A stretch of 64,000 nt of DNA, taken from assembly GCA_019119495.1 (NCBI GenBank), contig DWWX01000004.1, positions 28,656 to 92,655 on the forward strand. The letters run 5' to 3'. Source of the DNA: Candidatus Gemmiger stercorigallinarum. GTDB taxonomy: Bacteria; Bacillota; Clostridia; Oscillospirales; Ruminococcaceae. The notes beneath the pieces were generated by a model, which had not been told where the DNA came from, made no database searches, and saw only the letters and a list, made by a program, of their open reading frames with translations. The position numbers were made by a program, and so were the translations under genes. Shown here piece after piece: positions 36,887 to 45,605 of the stretch (positions within the stretch are counted from its first letter, which is position 1; each line of letters begins with the position of its first letter).

Positions 36887-37039
36887 GAGTACAAAACCTC
36901 CTGATTAAAAAGGGAGGGCAGGGGGCTTGCCGGCCGCCTGCCCTCCCGGGGTCAAAAATCAAAATTTGTCACTGCCGGCGGGCCTGCGACGCTGCCGGCA
37001 ATGCCGCCTTGCAGCGCGGCAAATCTTCGCCGGGCAGGC

Positions 37040-38065
<1,026 letters not shown>

Positions 38066-38294
38066 TTACTCCTTTTTGTGAATAATTTTTAGATTATTAC
38101 AATCTGTATATTCGACGCCGAGAGGGCGGGGAACCGAAACAAAATCAGGAATGAGGAATTGGAAATGAGAAATTGCGGGCGGCCGCCGGGCTGCAAAATA
38201 AACAGGAAACGCAGCAGCCTTCCGGCAAGCCTCAGGGACCGATAGGCCTGAAGGCGGCCGGAATGACAGGCAAAGGGCGGGAAAACCGCCGGCC

Positions 38295-38879
38295 TTACCG
38301 GTTGCCTTTGGGGCCGTATGTGGGGTAGTTGATCCCGCTGACCTCCTGCACCGGTTTCTGCATGTGCTGGTGCATGCCGCCGCGCTCGATGGCGGTGACG
38401 CCGGTGCGGCACATCTCCAGGATGTTGTAATCCTGGAACATGACCAGGAAGGCGTCGATCTTGCTGGGCTTGCCGGTCAGCTCAAACACCATGCTGTCGG
38501 GCGAAAGGTCAATGATCTTTGCCTTGTAGATGCTGGCGATCTCCCGCAGCTCGGCGCGGTTGTGCACGTCGCAGGCGACCTTCAAAAGCAGCAGCTCCCG
38601 CTGCAGGCTGTTGTCCTGGTCCAGCTCAAAGATCTGGCGGGTCACTTCCAGCCGATCGGTCTGCAGAAGCAGCTGGGTGATGGAGTTCTCGTCGCCGTGG
38701 GTGGTGACGGTGATGCGGCTGATGTTGGGGTCGTTGGTGGTCGAGACCGTCAGGCTGTCGATGTTGAAGCCGCGGCGGCAGAACAGGCTGGACACCCGCG
38801 CCAGAACGCCGCTCTGGTTATCCACCAGGATGCTGATGACCCGGCGTTCGGCCGCGTCGGTTTTCTTCACAGTGGGCAT
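38295..38879 (-). CDS. ilvN: acetolactate synthase small (regulatory) subunit
   Basis: 194 aa regulatory partner of IlvB; its ACT domain (ISILVDNQSGVLARVSSLFCRRGFNIDSLTV, residues 15-45) binds valine for feedback inhibition. The second half is the usual C-terminal regulatory domain (LREIASIYKAKIIDLSPDSMVFELTGKPSKIDAFL). The start was set to ATG 38879, which has AAAGGAGG and lies 14 nt after the ilvB stop; the track ORF joins it to a spurious upstream frame. Slightly longer than the usual 160-175 aa, with an extra tail. Confidence 0.95.
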   Translation of the reverse strand: MPTVKKTDAAERRVISILVDNQSGVLARVSSLFCRRGFNIDSLTVSTTNDPNISRITVTTHGDENSITQLLLQTDRLEVTRQIFELDQDNSLQRELLLLKVACDVHNRAELREIASIYKAKIIDLSPDSMVFELTGKPSKIDAFLVMFQDYNILEMCRTGVTAIERGGMHQHMQKPVQEVSGINYPTYGPKGNR

Positions 38880-38893
38880 TGCTGGGTCCTCCT

Positions 38894-40558
38894 TTACTCC
38901 ATCATAATGTCGTTGATGTCGCCGCCGCCGGGGATCATGGGCAGCACTTTCTCGTCCTTGCCGATGCGGCAGTCGATCCAGCTGGGGCCTTTCTGCATCA
39001 TCGCGTCGGCAAAGGCGGCTTTGAACTCGGCCAGCGTCTCGCAGCGGTAGCCCTTGGCGCCGAAGCCCTCGGCCACCTTGGCAAAATCGGTGCGGCGCTG
39101 CGGGTCGGTGTTGGAGTAGCGCCTGCCGTAAAAGGCGGTCTGCCACTGGCGGACCATGCCCAGCACCTGGTTGTTGAAGATGACGGTGATGATGGGCAGG
39201 CCGTAGCTGACGGCGGTGCAGCCCTCGTTCAGGTTCATGTGGAAGCTGCCGTCGCCGGTCAGCATGACCACGCGGGCGTCGGGGCCAAGGCCGATCTGCG
39301 CGCCGATGGACGCGCCGTAGCCAAAGCCCATGGTGCCCAGGCCGCCGCTGGTGATAAAGCCGCGGCTCTTGACGTGGTGCAGGTACTGGGCCGCCCACAT
39401 CTGGTGCTGGCCCACGTCGGTGACATAGACCGCGTCGGGGCCGGCCTGGCGGCAGATCTCGTCGATCATCTGGTGGGGCTTCAGCTCGGTGTCGCTGTCC
39501 ACCGGCTTGTAGTCGTGGGCCTGCCATTCCCGGATCTGCTCCATCCAGTCCCTGTGCTCGGCGGGCTGGATGTGGGGCAGGATGGCCTGCAAAATGTAGG
39601 CCGCGTCGCCCACCAGCGCCAGGTCGATGGGGACGTTTTTGCCCATCTCGCTGGGGTCGATGTCGATCTGGATGTGCTTTGCATTGTGGGCGAAGGTGTC
39701 GGGGTTCAGCGCCACCCGGTCGGAAAAGCGGGTGCCCACGGCGATGACCAGATCGGCCTCGTCCACCGCCTTGTTGGCGGTGTAGCAGCCGTGCATGCCC
39801 AAAAGCCCCAGGTTCAGCGGCTCGCCGTAGGCCAGCACACCGGCGGCCATCAGGGTGTAGGTGGCGGGGATCTGCGCCTTGGCCAGCAGGTCGCGCAGCG
39901 GCTGGCAGCCTGCCGCGCCCCGCACGCCGCCGCCGAACACGACGATGGGGCGTTTGGCCTCGTTGATCAGCCGGGCGGCTTCCAGCACGCTGGCTTCGTC
40001 GTAGCGGGTGACGGTGCGCACCGGCTCCGGCGGCTTGGGGGCAAACTCGCAGCGGTTGGCGGTCACGTCCTTGGGGATGTCCACCAGCACCGGGCCCTTG
40101 CGGCCGCTTTGGGCAATGCGGAAGGCGGCGCGCATGGTGTCGGCCAGATCCTCGACCCGGCGGACGGTGTAGTTGTGCTTGGTGATGGGCATGGTCACGC
40201 CCTCGATGTAGGCTTCCTGAAAGCTGTCCTTGCCCAGCAGAGAGGTGGCCACGTTGCCGGTAAAGGCGACCATCGGGATGCTGTCCATGAAGGCGGTGGC
40301 AATGCCGGTGACCAGGTTGGTGGCGCCGGGGCCGCTGGTGGCCAGCACCACGCCGGTGCGCCCGGTGGCGCGGGCATACCCGTCCGCCGCATGGGACGCG
40401 CCCTGCTCGTGCGCGGTCAGGATATGCCGGATGCGGTCGGAGTTCTTGTACAATTCGTCGTACAGGTTCAGCACCGCACCGCCCGGATACCCGAAAATGG
40501 TATCCACGCCCTGCTCGGCCAGCACCTCGACAAAAATCTGGGAACCTGTCAGCATCAT
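38894..40558 (-). CDS. ilvB: acetolactate synthase large (catalytic) subunit
   Basis: ThDP-dependent condensation of pyruvate with pyruvate or 2-ketobutyrate. 554 aa. The catalytic Glu lies in TAHEQGASHAADGYARATG, and the ThDP-Mg motif is GDGSFHMNLNEG...VIFNN. FAD and regulatory regions are standard. Start is ATG 40558 of an ATGATG pair; GGAGAGG precedes it. First structural gene after the T-box leader. Confidence 0.97.
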   Translation of the reverse strand: MMLTGSQIFVEVLAEQGVDTIFGYPGGAVLNLYDELYKNSDRIRHILTAHEQGASHAADGYARATGRTGVVLATSGPGATNLVTGIATAFMDSIPMVAFTGNVATSLLGKDSFQEAYIEGVTMPITKHNYTVRRVEDLADTMRAAFRIAQSGRKGPVLVDIPKDVTANRCEFAPKPPEPVRTVTRYDEASVLEAARLINEAKRPIVVFGGGVRGAAGCQPLRDLLAKAQIPATYTLMAAGVLAYGEPLNLGLLGMHGCYTANKAVDEADLVIAVGTRFSDRVALNPDTFAHNAKHIQIDIDPSEMGKNVPIDLALVGDAAYILQAILPHIQPAEHRDWMEQIREWQAHDYKPVDSDTELKPHQMIDEICRQAGPDAVYVTDVGQHQMWAAQYLHHVKSRGFITSGGLGTMGFGYGASIGAQIGLGPDARVVMLTGDGSFHMNLNEGCTAVSYGLPIITVIFNNQVLGMVRQWQTAFYGRRYSNTDPQRRTDFAKVAEGFGAKGYRCETLAEFKAAFADAMMQKGPSWIDCRIGKDEKVLPMIPGGGDINDIMME

Positions 40559-40662
40559 CGTGATCCTCTCCTTTTCCTTTTGTGGTGTTATGCGGCAGCC
40601 GGCCGCCTGCACTGCCAGGCGCGGGCGGAAGCCGGCGGCGGGACCCGCCGCCATCGTGCAGA

Positions 40663-40719
40663 GAAAGAAAAACCGGCCTTTGTCTCATCGCTCTAAAGCG
40701 TTCAAGAGACAAAGGCCGG
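40663..40719 (-). terminator. T-box-controlled terminator before ilvB
   Basis: On the minus strand CCGGCCTTTGTCTC pairs with GAGACAAAGGCCGG (14 bp perfect), followed by TTTTTCTTTC. Confidence 0.92.
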
Positions 40720-40965
40720 AAATAGCTCTCTGCGGTACCACTCTTGTTGGTATGCCTTTGGGCATACCCCCCTCGACGGACTTCCAACAAAGCCCTGCAC
40801 GCTAACGGGTGCTGCCGGGCCGGCCTAATCTGGCGGGCATTTCGGTCGGCCTGCTCAGGGAGGACTTCACCCGCAGCCTTGCCCGCTGCCTTGCACCTGA
40901 CCGGCAGCTCTCTGGGGGCGGTGTTGTGGGGTACTGGTTCCCGTCACTGCATTTGAATTTATACA
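40663..40965 (-). promoter_or_regulatory. T-box riboswitch of the ilv operon
   Basis: Minus-strand leader between the promoter and ilvB with the T-box core AGAGTGGTACCGC (40732-40744 on plus), an AGTA element (in GGGAACCAGTACCC) and an AGAGAG bulge segment in the stem I region, typical of T-boxes. It would sense uncharged tRNA-Leu, -Ile or -Val; the specifier codon could not be fixed by eye. Confidence 0.92.
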
Positions 40966-40968
40966 GTG

Positions 40969-40997
40969 AATATACTGCAAAATCCGGTCAATGTCAA
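40969..40997 (-). promoter_or_regulatory. promoter of the ilv T-box leader
   Basis: On the minus strand: TTGACA, 17 nt, TATATT. Start near 40962. Confidence 0.8.
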
Positions 40998-41037
40998 CAC
41001 TTTTTGTGAAAATAACACATTTTGGCGGCATCTGTGC

Positions 41038-41066
41038 TTGCGGCGGACGGGCGGGAAGGGTATACT
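41038..41066 (+). promoter_or_regulatory. promoter of the DUF815 gene
   Basis: TTGCGG (41038-41043), 17 nt, TATACT (41061-41066), divergent from the ilv promoter. Confidence 0.65.
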
Positions 41067-41119
41067 GGTATCGTGCTCTTGAAGCTGTGATCTCTGTGAT
41101 TTTGGGGGGAAGTACGGAA

Positions 41120-42322
41120 ATGAAACTGGAACAACTGGACCTGCGCCTGCGGGGGCTGGTCATTTTGCGGGGGCTTTTGGCCGACCCGGTCATCGGCAAA
41201 TATGCGGCCATGCTGGGCGCGGCCGGCGGCGGTGCGGCGGCGTTTGTCACCGCAGCCGCCGAGTTTGAGGCCGCGCTGTTCGACACCGGCCGCTGCTGGA
41301 CCGACTACCTGCTGGACGCCGTGCTGGAAAACGACAACATCTGCATCCGCCGCGCCGCGTCGGGCGGGGCCGGTCAGGCGGCCGAGCAGGCGCTGAGCGC
41401 AGAATTGACCGTTTTGCAGCAGGCGGGGGAGCAGGGGCTGGACGAGCTGCTGGCCGACGCGCCGCAGAACCTGCGGGATGCCTGCGCCTTTCTGCCCCGG
41501 TGGGACACCCATGCCGCCGGCTACGCCGCGGCCTATGCCGCACGCTGCGCCGAGGTGGGCAAGCGGGGGTACGGCATGTTTGCCCGCCACCATGTGTTTA
41601 CGGTGGAGGACGCCCGGCTGGTGCCGGTGCGCTGCCCCGACCCCCAGCGCCTTTCCGAGCTGCCCGGCTACGAGGCCGAGCGCGCCAGGGTCATCGCCAA
41701 CACCAAAGCCCTGCTGGCGGGGCTGCCGGCCAATAACGTGCTGCTTTACGGCGACGCGGGCACCGGCAAATCCAGCACCGTCAAGGCCATCGCCAACGAG
41801 TATGCCGCCGACGGCCTGCGGCTGGTGGAGGTGAAAAAGAACCAGCTTTATCAGATCCCCGCGGTGATGGAGTCTCTGGCGGACAACCCGCTCAAATTCA
41901 TCCTGTTCATCGACGATCTGAGCTTTTCTTCCAACGACGACGATTTCGCCGCGCTGAAAGCGATTTTGGAAGGCAGCGTGGGCGGCCGCAGCCACAACAC
42001 CGCGGTGTACGCGACCTCCAACCGCCGCCATCTGGTCAAGGAGCGGATGAGCGACCGGGAGGGCGACGACCTGCACGCCTCCGACACCCGCCAGGAGCTG
42101 ATGAGCCTGTCTGCCCGGTTCGGCCTGACGGTGACCTTCCAGCGGCCGGACAAGGCCCGGTACGAGGCCATCCTGCTGGAGCTGGCAAAGCAGTACGGGG
42201 TGCAGATGCCCGCCGACCAGCTGTACATCAAGGGCGAGGCCTTTGCCCTGCGCGCCGGCGGCCGCAGCCCCCGCGTGGCCAAGCAGTTCATCGAGCTGTG
42301 CAAGAGCGGGGTGCAGGTGTGA
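41120..42322 (+). CDS. DUF815-type AAA+ ATPase
   Basis: 400 aa. A helical N-terminal half (1-190) precedes an AAA+ ATPase domain with NVLLYGDAGTGKSSTVKAI (Walker A) and KFILFIDDLSFS (Walker B), then a conserved NTAVYATSNRRHLVKE (sensor 1). This is the DUF815 family, widespread in bacteria with unproven function. Start ATG 41120 with GGGGGGA upstream; the track ORF starts inside the promoter region. Monocistronic, divergent from the ilv operon. No evident relation to the ilv genes. Confidence 0.85.
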   Translation: MKLEQLDLRLRGLVILRGLLADPVIGKYAAMLGAAGGGAAAFVTAAAEFEAALFDTGRCWTDYLLDAVLENDNICIRRAASGGAGQAAEQALSAELTVLQQAGEQGLDELLADAPQNLRDACAFLPRWDTHAAGYAAAYAARCAEVGKRGYGMFARHHVFTVEDARLVPVRCPDPQRLSELPGYEAERARVIANTKALLAGLPANNVLLYGDAGTGKSSTVKAIANEYAADGLRLVEVKKNQLYQIPAVMESLADNPLKFILFIDDLSFSSNDDDFAALKAILEGSVGGRSHNTAVYATSNRRHLVKERMSDREGDDLHASDTRQELMSLSARFGLTVTFQRPDKARYEAILLELAKQYGVQMPADQLYIKGEAFALRAGGRSPRVAKQFIELCKSGVQV

Positions 42323-42420
42323 CCTGCAGCAAACCTGCCCTGCGCCGTGTCCGGCTGTGCCGGATGCGGCGCTTTTTGCAGCACTTTGGATCTGTCAGAT
42401 ACCCTTTGGCCGTGCCGGAG

Positions 42421-42780
42421 CCTCCCCTGCAAGGGGAGGTGCCGCCGCGGGCGGCGGAGGGGTGCGGCGCCTGGCCCGGCCTTTGCCCCAGCGGTTTGGC
42501 AGGTGTGCCGCCGCTTTCGCAGGGGACGATGCTTGCATCGTCCCGCCAACCTTAACGGAGTGCGCACAAGGAAGCTTTGCGGCAGGCTGCTGTTTTGTGC
42601 CGTTTGCCGGTAAATCCCGCATTGCAGGGCGGGCGTTCACGCCCGCCGGGGAGGTTTGCGGCAGCGGAAGGTTCACGGCGGGCGAAATCGCCCGCCCTAC
42701 AAATCAACCGGCGGTGCCAGCCAATCGCTTTGCCGGCAACATGCCGCTAACCTATCCGGGCCGATGAAAACCATCGGCCC
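42421..42780. repeat. cluster of intergenic hairpin repeats
   Basis: The 500-nt gap between the DUF815 gene and ridA holds no gene but at least five perfect or near-perfect hairpins: CCTCCCCTGCAAGGGGAGG (42421-42439), GCCGCCGCGGGCGGC (42441-42455), GGGACGATGCTTGCATCGTCCC (42523-42543), GGCGGGCGTTCACGCCCGCC (42629-42648) and GGCGGGCGAAATCGCCCGCC (42678-42697), plus GGGCCGATGAAAACCATCGGCCC (42758-42780). The layout looks like a mosaic of small interspersed palindromic repeats. The last hairpin may also act at the end of ridA transcription. Confidence 0.65.
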
Positions 42781-42819
42781 CCTTCCGGGGACGCCTTCTT
42801 TGCGGCGCAGCGTTTTGCT

Positions 42820-43194
42820 TTATTTCCGCACCGCGATGCACTCGATCTCCACTTTGGCGCCCTTGGGGATGCCGGCCACCTGCACGCAGCTGCGGGCGGG
42901 GAAGGGCTGGGCAAAGGCCTGGGCGTACACCTCATTGACGGCGGCAAAGTCGTCAAGGTCGGCCAAAAACACCACCGTCTTGACCACGTCGGCCATGGTC
43001 AGGCCGGCCTCGGCCAGGATGGCTTTCAGGTTGGCCAGGCTCTGCCGGGCCTGGTCCTGCACGTCCTCCGGCATGGCGCCGGTGGCCGGGTCCACGGGGA
43101 TCTGCCCGGAGACGAACACCATGCCGCCCAGGTCCAGCGCCTGGGAATACGGCCCGATGGCCGCGGGTGCGTTTTGGGTGGAAATGACCTTCAT
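42820..43194 (-). CDS. ridA: RidA-family enamine/imine deaminase
   Basis: 124 aa. Hydrolyses reactive 2-aminoacrylate and 2-aminocrotonate, the enamines released by PLP enzymes such as threonine dehydratase. Family hallmarks: APAAIGPYSQAL, VFVSGQIPVDPATG, NLKAILAEAG and a C-terminal ARSCVQVAGIPKGAKVEIECIA, whose Arg binds the substrate carboxylate. Start ATG 43194 (AAAAAGGA upstream) replaces the track start. It follows ilvA and a small Cys-rich gene on the same strand, which fits its known partnership with IlvA. Confidence 0.95.
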   Translation of the reverse strand: MKVISTQNAPAAIGPYSQALDLGGMVFVSGQIPVDPATGAMPEDVQDQARQSLANLKAILAEAGLTMADVVKTVVFLADLDDFAAVNEVYAQAFAQPFPARSCVQVAGIPKGAKVEIECIAVRK

Positions 43195-43277
43195 AACAAA
43201 CACGTCCTTTTTGCGCTGCAGCGCGATAGATTCATGCGGGCAGAATACCCGAAAACGGCGGAAACGTCGGCCTGCCG

Positions 43278-43727
43278 CTAGGGCGTGCGCGGCCCCCGCT
43301 TTTGGTAGACAAGGATCTCCGGGTCGCTGCCGTTGCAGCCGTACTCGCAGACCAGCAGGTGCCGCTCGTCGCCCACGATGCCGTAGCAGCGGTCATTGCC
43401 GGGGCGCTCGATCTGGTTGCCCCAGTAGATGTCCGCGTCGTTCAGCAGTTTTACCGTCCCGCCGTTTGGCAGCGGGTATTCCAGGTTGACGTAAAAGCCG
43501 TTCAGCAGGTTCAGGTCGGACACCCGCAGCTGCGGGATGCCCAGGGCGTTGAACTCGTCGATCAGCGCCTGCTTGGCGCGGGCCAGTTCCCCGGCGCCGC
43601 CGCGGCGTGCGCACTCGGCGGCGATGCACCGGCCGCCGAAAGGGCGCCCGTCCGCTGCCTCGCAGCCGCCGCAGTCCGCTTTCCGCGGGCAGCCGCCGCA
43701 GCAGTCGGCGCCGCAATAGGTCGTCAT
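43278..43727 (-). CDS. Cys-rich protein (DUF3795-like) between ilvA and ridA
   Basis: 149 aa. The N-terminus has eight Cys in about 35 residues (CGADCCGGCPRKADCGGCEA...GRCIAAEC), a pattern like DUF3795/metal-binding proteins. The rest is a compact alpha/beta domain with no enzyme motif (LNGFYVNLEYPLPNGGTVKLLNDADIYWGNQIE). Start ATG 43727 with AAGGAGG. Sits 49 nt behind ilvA and 83 nt before ridA, so it is likely part of the same transcript. Function unknown; the DUF3795 link is tentative. Confidence 0.6.
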   Translation of the reverse strand: MTTYCGADCCGGCPRKADCGGCEAADGRPFGGRCIAAECARRGGAGELARAKQALIDEFNALGIPQLRVSDLNLLNGFYVNLEYPLPNGGTVKLLNDADIYWGNQIERPGNDRCYGIVGDERHLLVCEYGCNGSDPEILVYQKRGPRTP

Positions 43728-43776
43728 ACAAACTCCTCCTTTTGTGGGATGCGGCTGGGATGGGGCGGCCGCCGGG

Positions 43777-44982
43777 TCATGCCCGCTCGCTGACCAGCTT
43801 GAAGCCCTCGGCGGCCAGCGCCTGGCGGATCTCCTCGATCTGGGCGGCGTCGCGGGTCTCCAGCCCCAGTTTGAGGAAGCAGCTGGTGATGGCCATGTTG
43901 GTGTCGGCCAGGTCGTACTGTACGCTGACCACGTTGGCCCCGCGGCCGGAGATGATCTCACTGACGCGGGTCAGCTGGCCGGGCTTGTCCTCCAGCGCGA
44001 TCATCAGGTTGCATTTGCGGCCGCTCATCACCAGGCCGCGGTTGATGACGCGGGAGAGGATGTTCACGTCGATGTTGCCGCCGGAGATCAGGCAGACGGT
44101 CTTTTTGCCCTGGATGGGCAGCTTGCCGTACAGCGCCGCCGCCACCGGCACCGCGCCCGCGCCTTCGGCTACCAGCTTCTGGTTTTCCATCAGCGACAAG
44201 ATGGCCGCCGCGATCTCGTCCTCGCTGACGGTGATCACCTCGTCCACGTATTTTTCCACCAGTTCAAAGGTCAGCTCGCCGGGGGTCTTGACCGCGATGC
44301 CGTCGGCAAAGGTGTCCACGGTGTCCAGCGTCTCGTAAGTGTGGTCCCGGCAGGCGCGGAACATGCTGGCAGCGCCCGCCGCCTGCACGCCGTAGACCTT
44401 CACGTCGGGGCGCAGGCTTTTGATGGCAAAGGCCACGCCGGCGATCAGCCCGCCGCCGCCGATGGGCACGATGACCGCCTCCACGTCGGGCAGCTGGTCC
44501 AAAATCTCCAGCCCGATGCTGCCCTGCCCGGCAATGACCTGCTCATCATCGTAGGGATGGATAAAGGTCATGCCGGTCTGCTGCTGCAGCTCCACCGCTT
44601 TGTCGTGGGCGTCGTCGTAGGTGCCTTTCACCAGGCAGACCTCGGCGCCCAGCCGCTTGGTGCTTTCCACCTTCATGATGGGCGCGCCGTCCGGCATGCA
44701 GACCACGCTTTTCAGCCCCATGCGGGTGGCGGCCAGCGCCACGCCCTGGGCATGGTTGCCGGCGCTGCAGGCGATGACGCCCTTGGCCCGCTCCTCCTCC
44801 GAAAGCTGGCTGATCTTGTAGTAGGCGCCCCGCACCTTGAAGCTGCCGGTCACCTGCAGGTTCTCGGTTTTCAGGTACAGGTCGCTGTCCTCGCACAGGC
44901 GGGGCGCGGCGATCAGGTCGGTGCGGCGCGCCACGTCTTTCAGCACAAAGGCGGCGTGATAGATCTTGTCCAGTGTCAGCAT
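43777..44982 (-). CDS. ilvA: threonine ammonia-lyase with ACT domain
   Basis: 401 aa PLP enzyme that turns threonine into 2-ketobutyrate, the first step of isoleucine synthesis. PLP lysine in QVTGSFKVRGAYYK; glycine loop in VPIGGGGLIAG; SAGNHAQGVA holds the substrate carboxylate. The last 75 residues form one ACT domain (LMIALEDKPGQLTRVSEIISGRGANVVSV), as in the short TdcB/IlvA forms that are often regulated by isoleucine or nucleotides. Start 44982 has GGGAGG. Followed by the Cys-rich gene and ridA. Confidence 0.95.
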   Translation of the reverse strand: MLTLDKIYHAAFVLKDVARRTDLIAAPRLCEDSDLYLKTENLQVTGSFKVRGAYYKISQLSEEERAKGVIACSAGNHAQGVALAATRMGLKSVVCMPDGAPIMKVESTKRLGAEVCLVKGTYDDAHDKAVELQQQTGMTFIHPYDDEQVIAGQGSIGLEILDQLPDVEAVIVPIGGGGLIAGVAFAIKSLRPDVKVYGVQAAGAASMFRACRDHTYETLDTVDTFADGIAVKTPGELTFELVEKYVDEVITVSEDEIAAAILSLMENQKLVAEGAGAVPVAAALYGKLPIQGKKTVCLISGGNIDVNILSRVINRGLVMSGRKCNLMIALEDKPGQLTRVSEIISGRGANVVSVQYDLADTNMAITSCFLKLGLETRDAAQIEEIRQALAAEGFKLVSERA

Positions 44983-45192
44983 GGAAAACCTCCCGGAAGA
45001 GCGGCGCGGCCCAAACCGCGCCGGAAACGATTTGACATCCTTGGGGTGTATCTGGAAATTGATTCTTCAGACAGCCCCCGGGGCGGGGCCGGAACGCCCG
45101 GCGTCTGCCCCCGGCAATATACAAAACCGCCCCGCGGAGGGAAGATCCCGGCGGGACAGTTCTTTTGCTTCGCCGTCGAAGCGATACTGTTG
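44983..45192 (-). other. 5' leader of ilvA (about 200 nt), no recognised element
   Basis: Contains one small hairpin near the promoter (GCTTCGACGGCGAAGC on the minus strand) and a CCGCCGGG...GGGGCGGTTTT segment that is a weak terminator candidate. I found no T-box core here, unlike the ilvB leader. Confidence 0.4.
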
Positions 45193-45221
45193 ATTATAGT
45201 TGAATGCACTTGATTCGTCAA
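45193..45221 (-). promoter_or_regulatory. promoter of ilvA
   Basis: On the minus strand: TTGACG, 17 nt, TATAAT. Confidence 0.8.
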
Positions 45222-45305
45222 GTGAAAGAAATTCACCATATAGGGCGCTTTGCGCCCCGCCCGTTCAGCCCGGAACCGGGGCGGCACAAATCCTCCGCCC
45301 GCCTC

Positions 45306-45334
45306 TTGACAAACGCTGATGCCTTCCGCATAAT
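45306..45334 (+). promoter_or_regulatory. promoter of the Mn2+-riboswitch/gcdB-like operon
   Basis: TTGACA (45306-45311), 17 nt, CATAAT (45329-45334). Start near 45341, at the first base pair of the riboswitch. Confidence 0.78.
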
Positions 45335-45339
45335 AAAGA

Positions 45340-45434
45340 GGTAAAAAGGGAGTAGCTTGCGGCGCGCCCCGCCGTGCCGGCCTGCGTCAATACGGCATCT
45401 GCCCGCGGCCGGCTCAAAAAGCAAGACTTTTGCC
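45340..45434 (+). promoter_or_regulatory. yybP-ykoY (Mn2+) riboswitch aptamer
   Basis: The conserved segments of the yybP-ykoY family appear in order: AAAAGGGAGTAGC (45344-45356), TGCGTCAATACG (45383-45394), CCGGCTCAAA (45409-45418) and AAAGCAAGACTTTTGCC (45418-45434). The closing P1 helix forms between GGTAAAAAG (45340-45348) and CTTTTGCC (45427-45434). These match the Lactococcus lactis and B. subtilis yybP/ykoY sequences as I remember them, including the invariant GAGTAG and GCAAGAC. Established members bind Mn2+ and control Mn exporters. Confidence 0.88.
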
Positions 45435-45477
45435 ATGGCAGGCTCCTGCGGGAGGCCGGCTGCGGCAAGGGTCTTTT
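45423..45477 (+). terminator. riboswitch-controlled terminator
   Basis: AAGACTTTTGCC (45423-45434) pairs with GGCAAGGGTCTT (45464-45475) over 12 bp (two G-T pairs), followed by TTG. The 5' arm overlaps the 3' strand of P1, so ligand-stabilised P1 would prevent termination: an ON switch. Confidence 0.8.
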
Positions 45478-45605
45478 GTTGTGTCTGCCGCCGGGCAATA
45501 CTCTCTGAAAAAATAGCATGGGTGCGCTGAGGCGTCCGGCTTTCAGCACACCGGCAAACGGGCCGGCAGGGGGTGCCACCCTGCTGCTGTGAGAGGAGTT
45601 TTTCT

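Noticed and set aside
42421-42700. CRISPR array
   Set aside because: The hairpins differ from one another and are not evenly spaced; no repeat-spacer pattern and no cas genes.
44983-45192. T-box in the ilvA leader
   Set aside because: No GGTGG-ACCGC-type core was found, only a weak hairpin.
45518-45592. 24-codon upstream ORF between the riboswitch and the gcdB-like gene
   Set aside because: No Shine-Dalgarno and unremarkable composition; the ribosome binding site behind it serves the gcdB-like gene.
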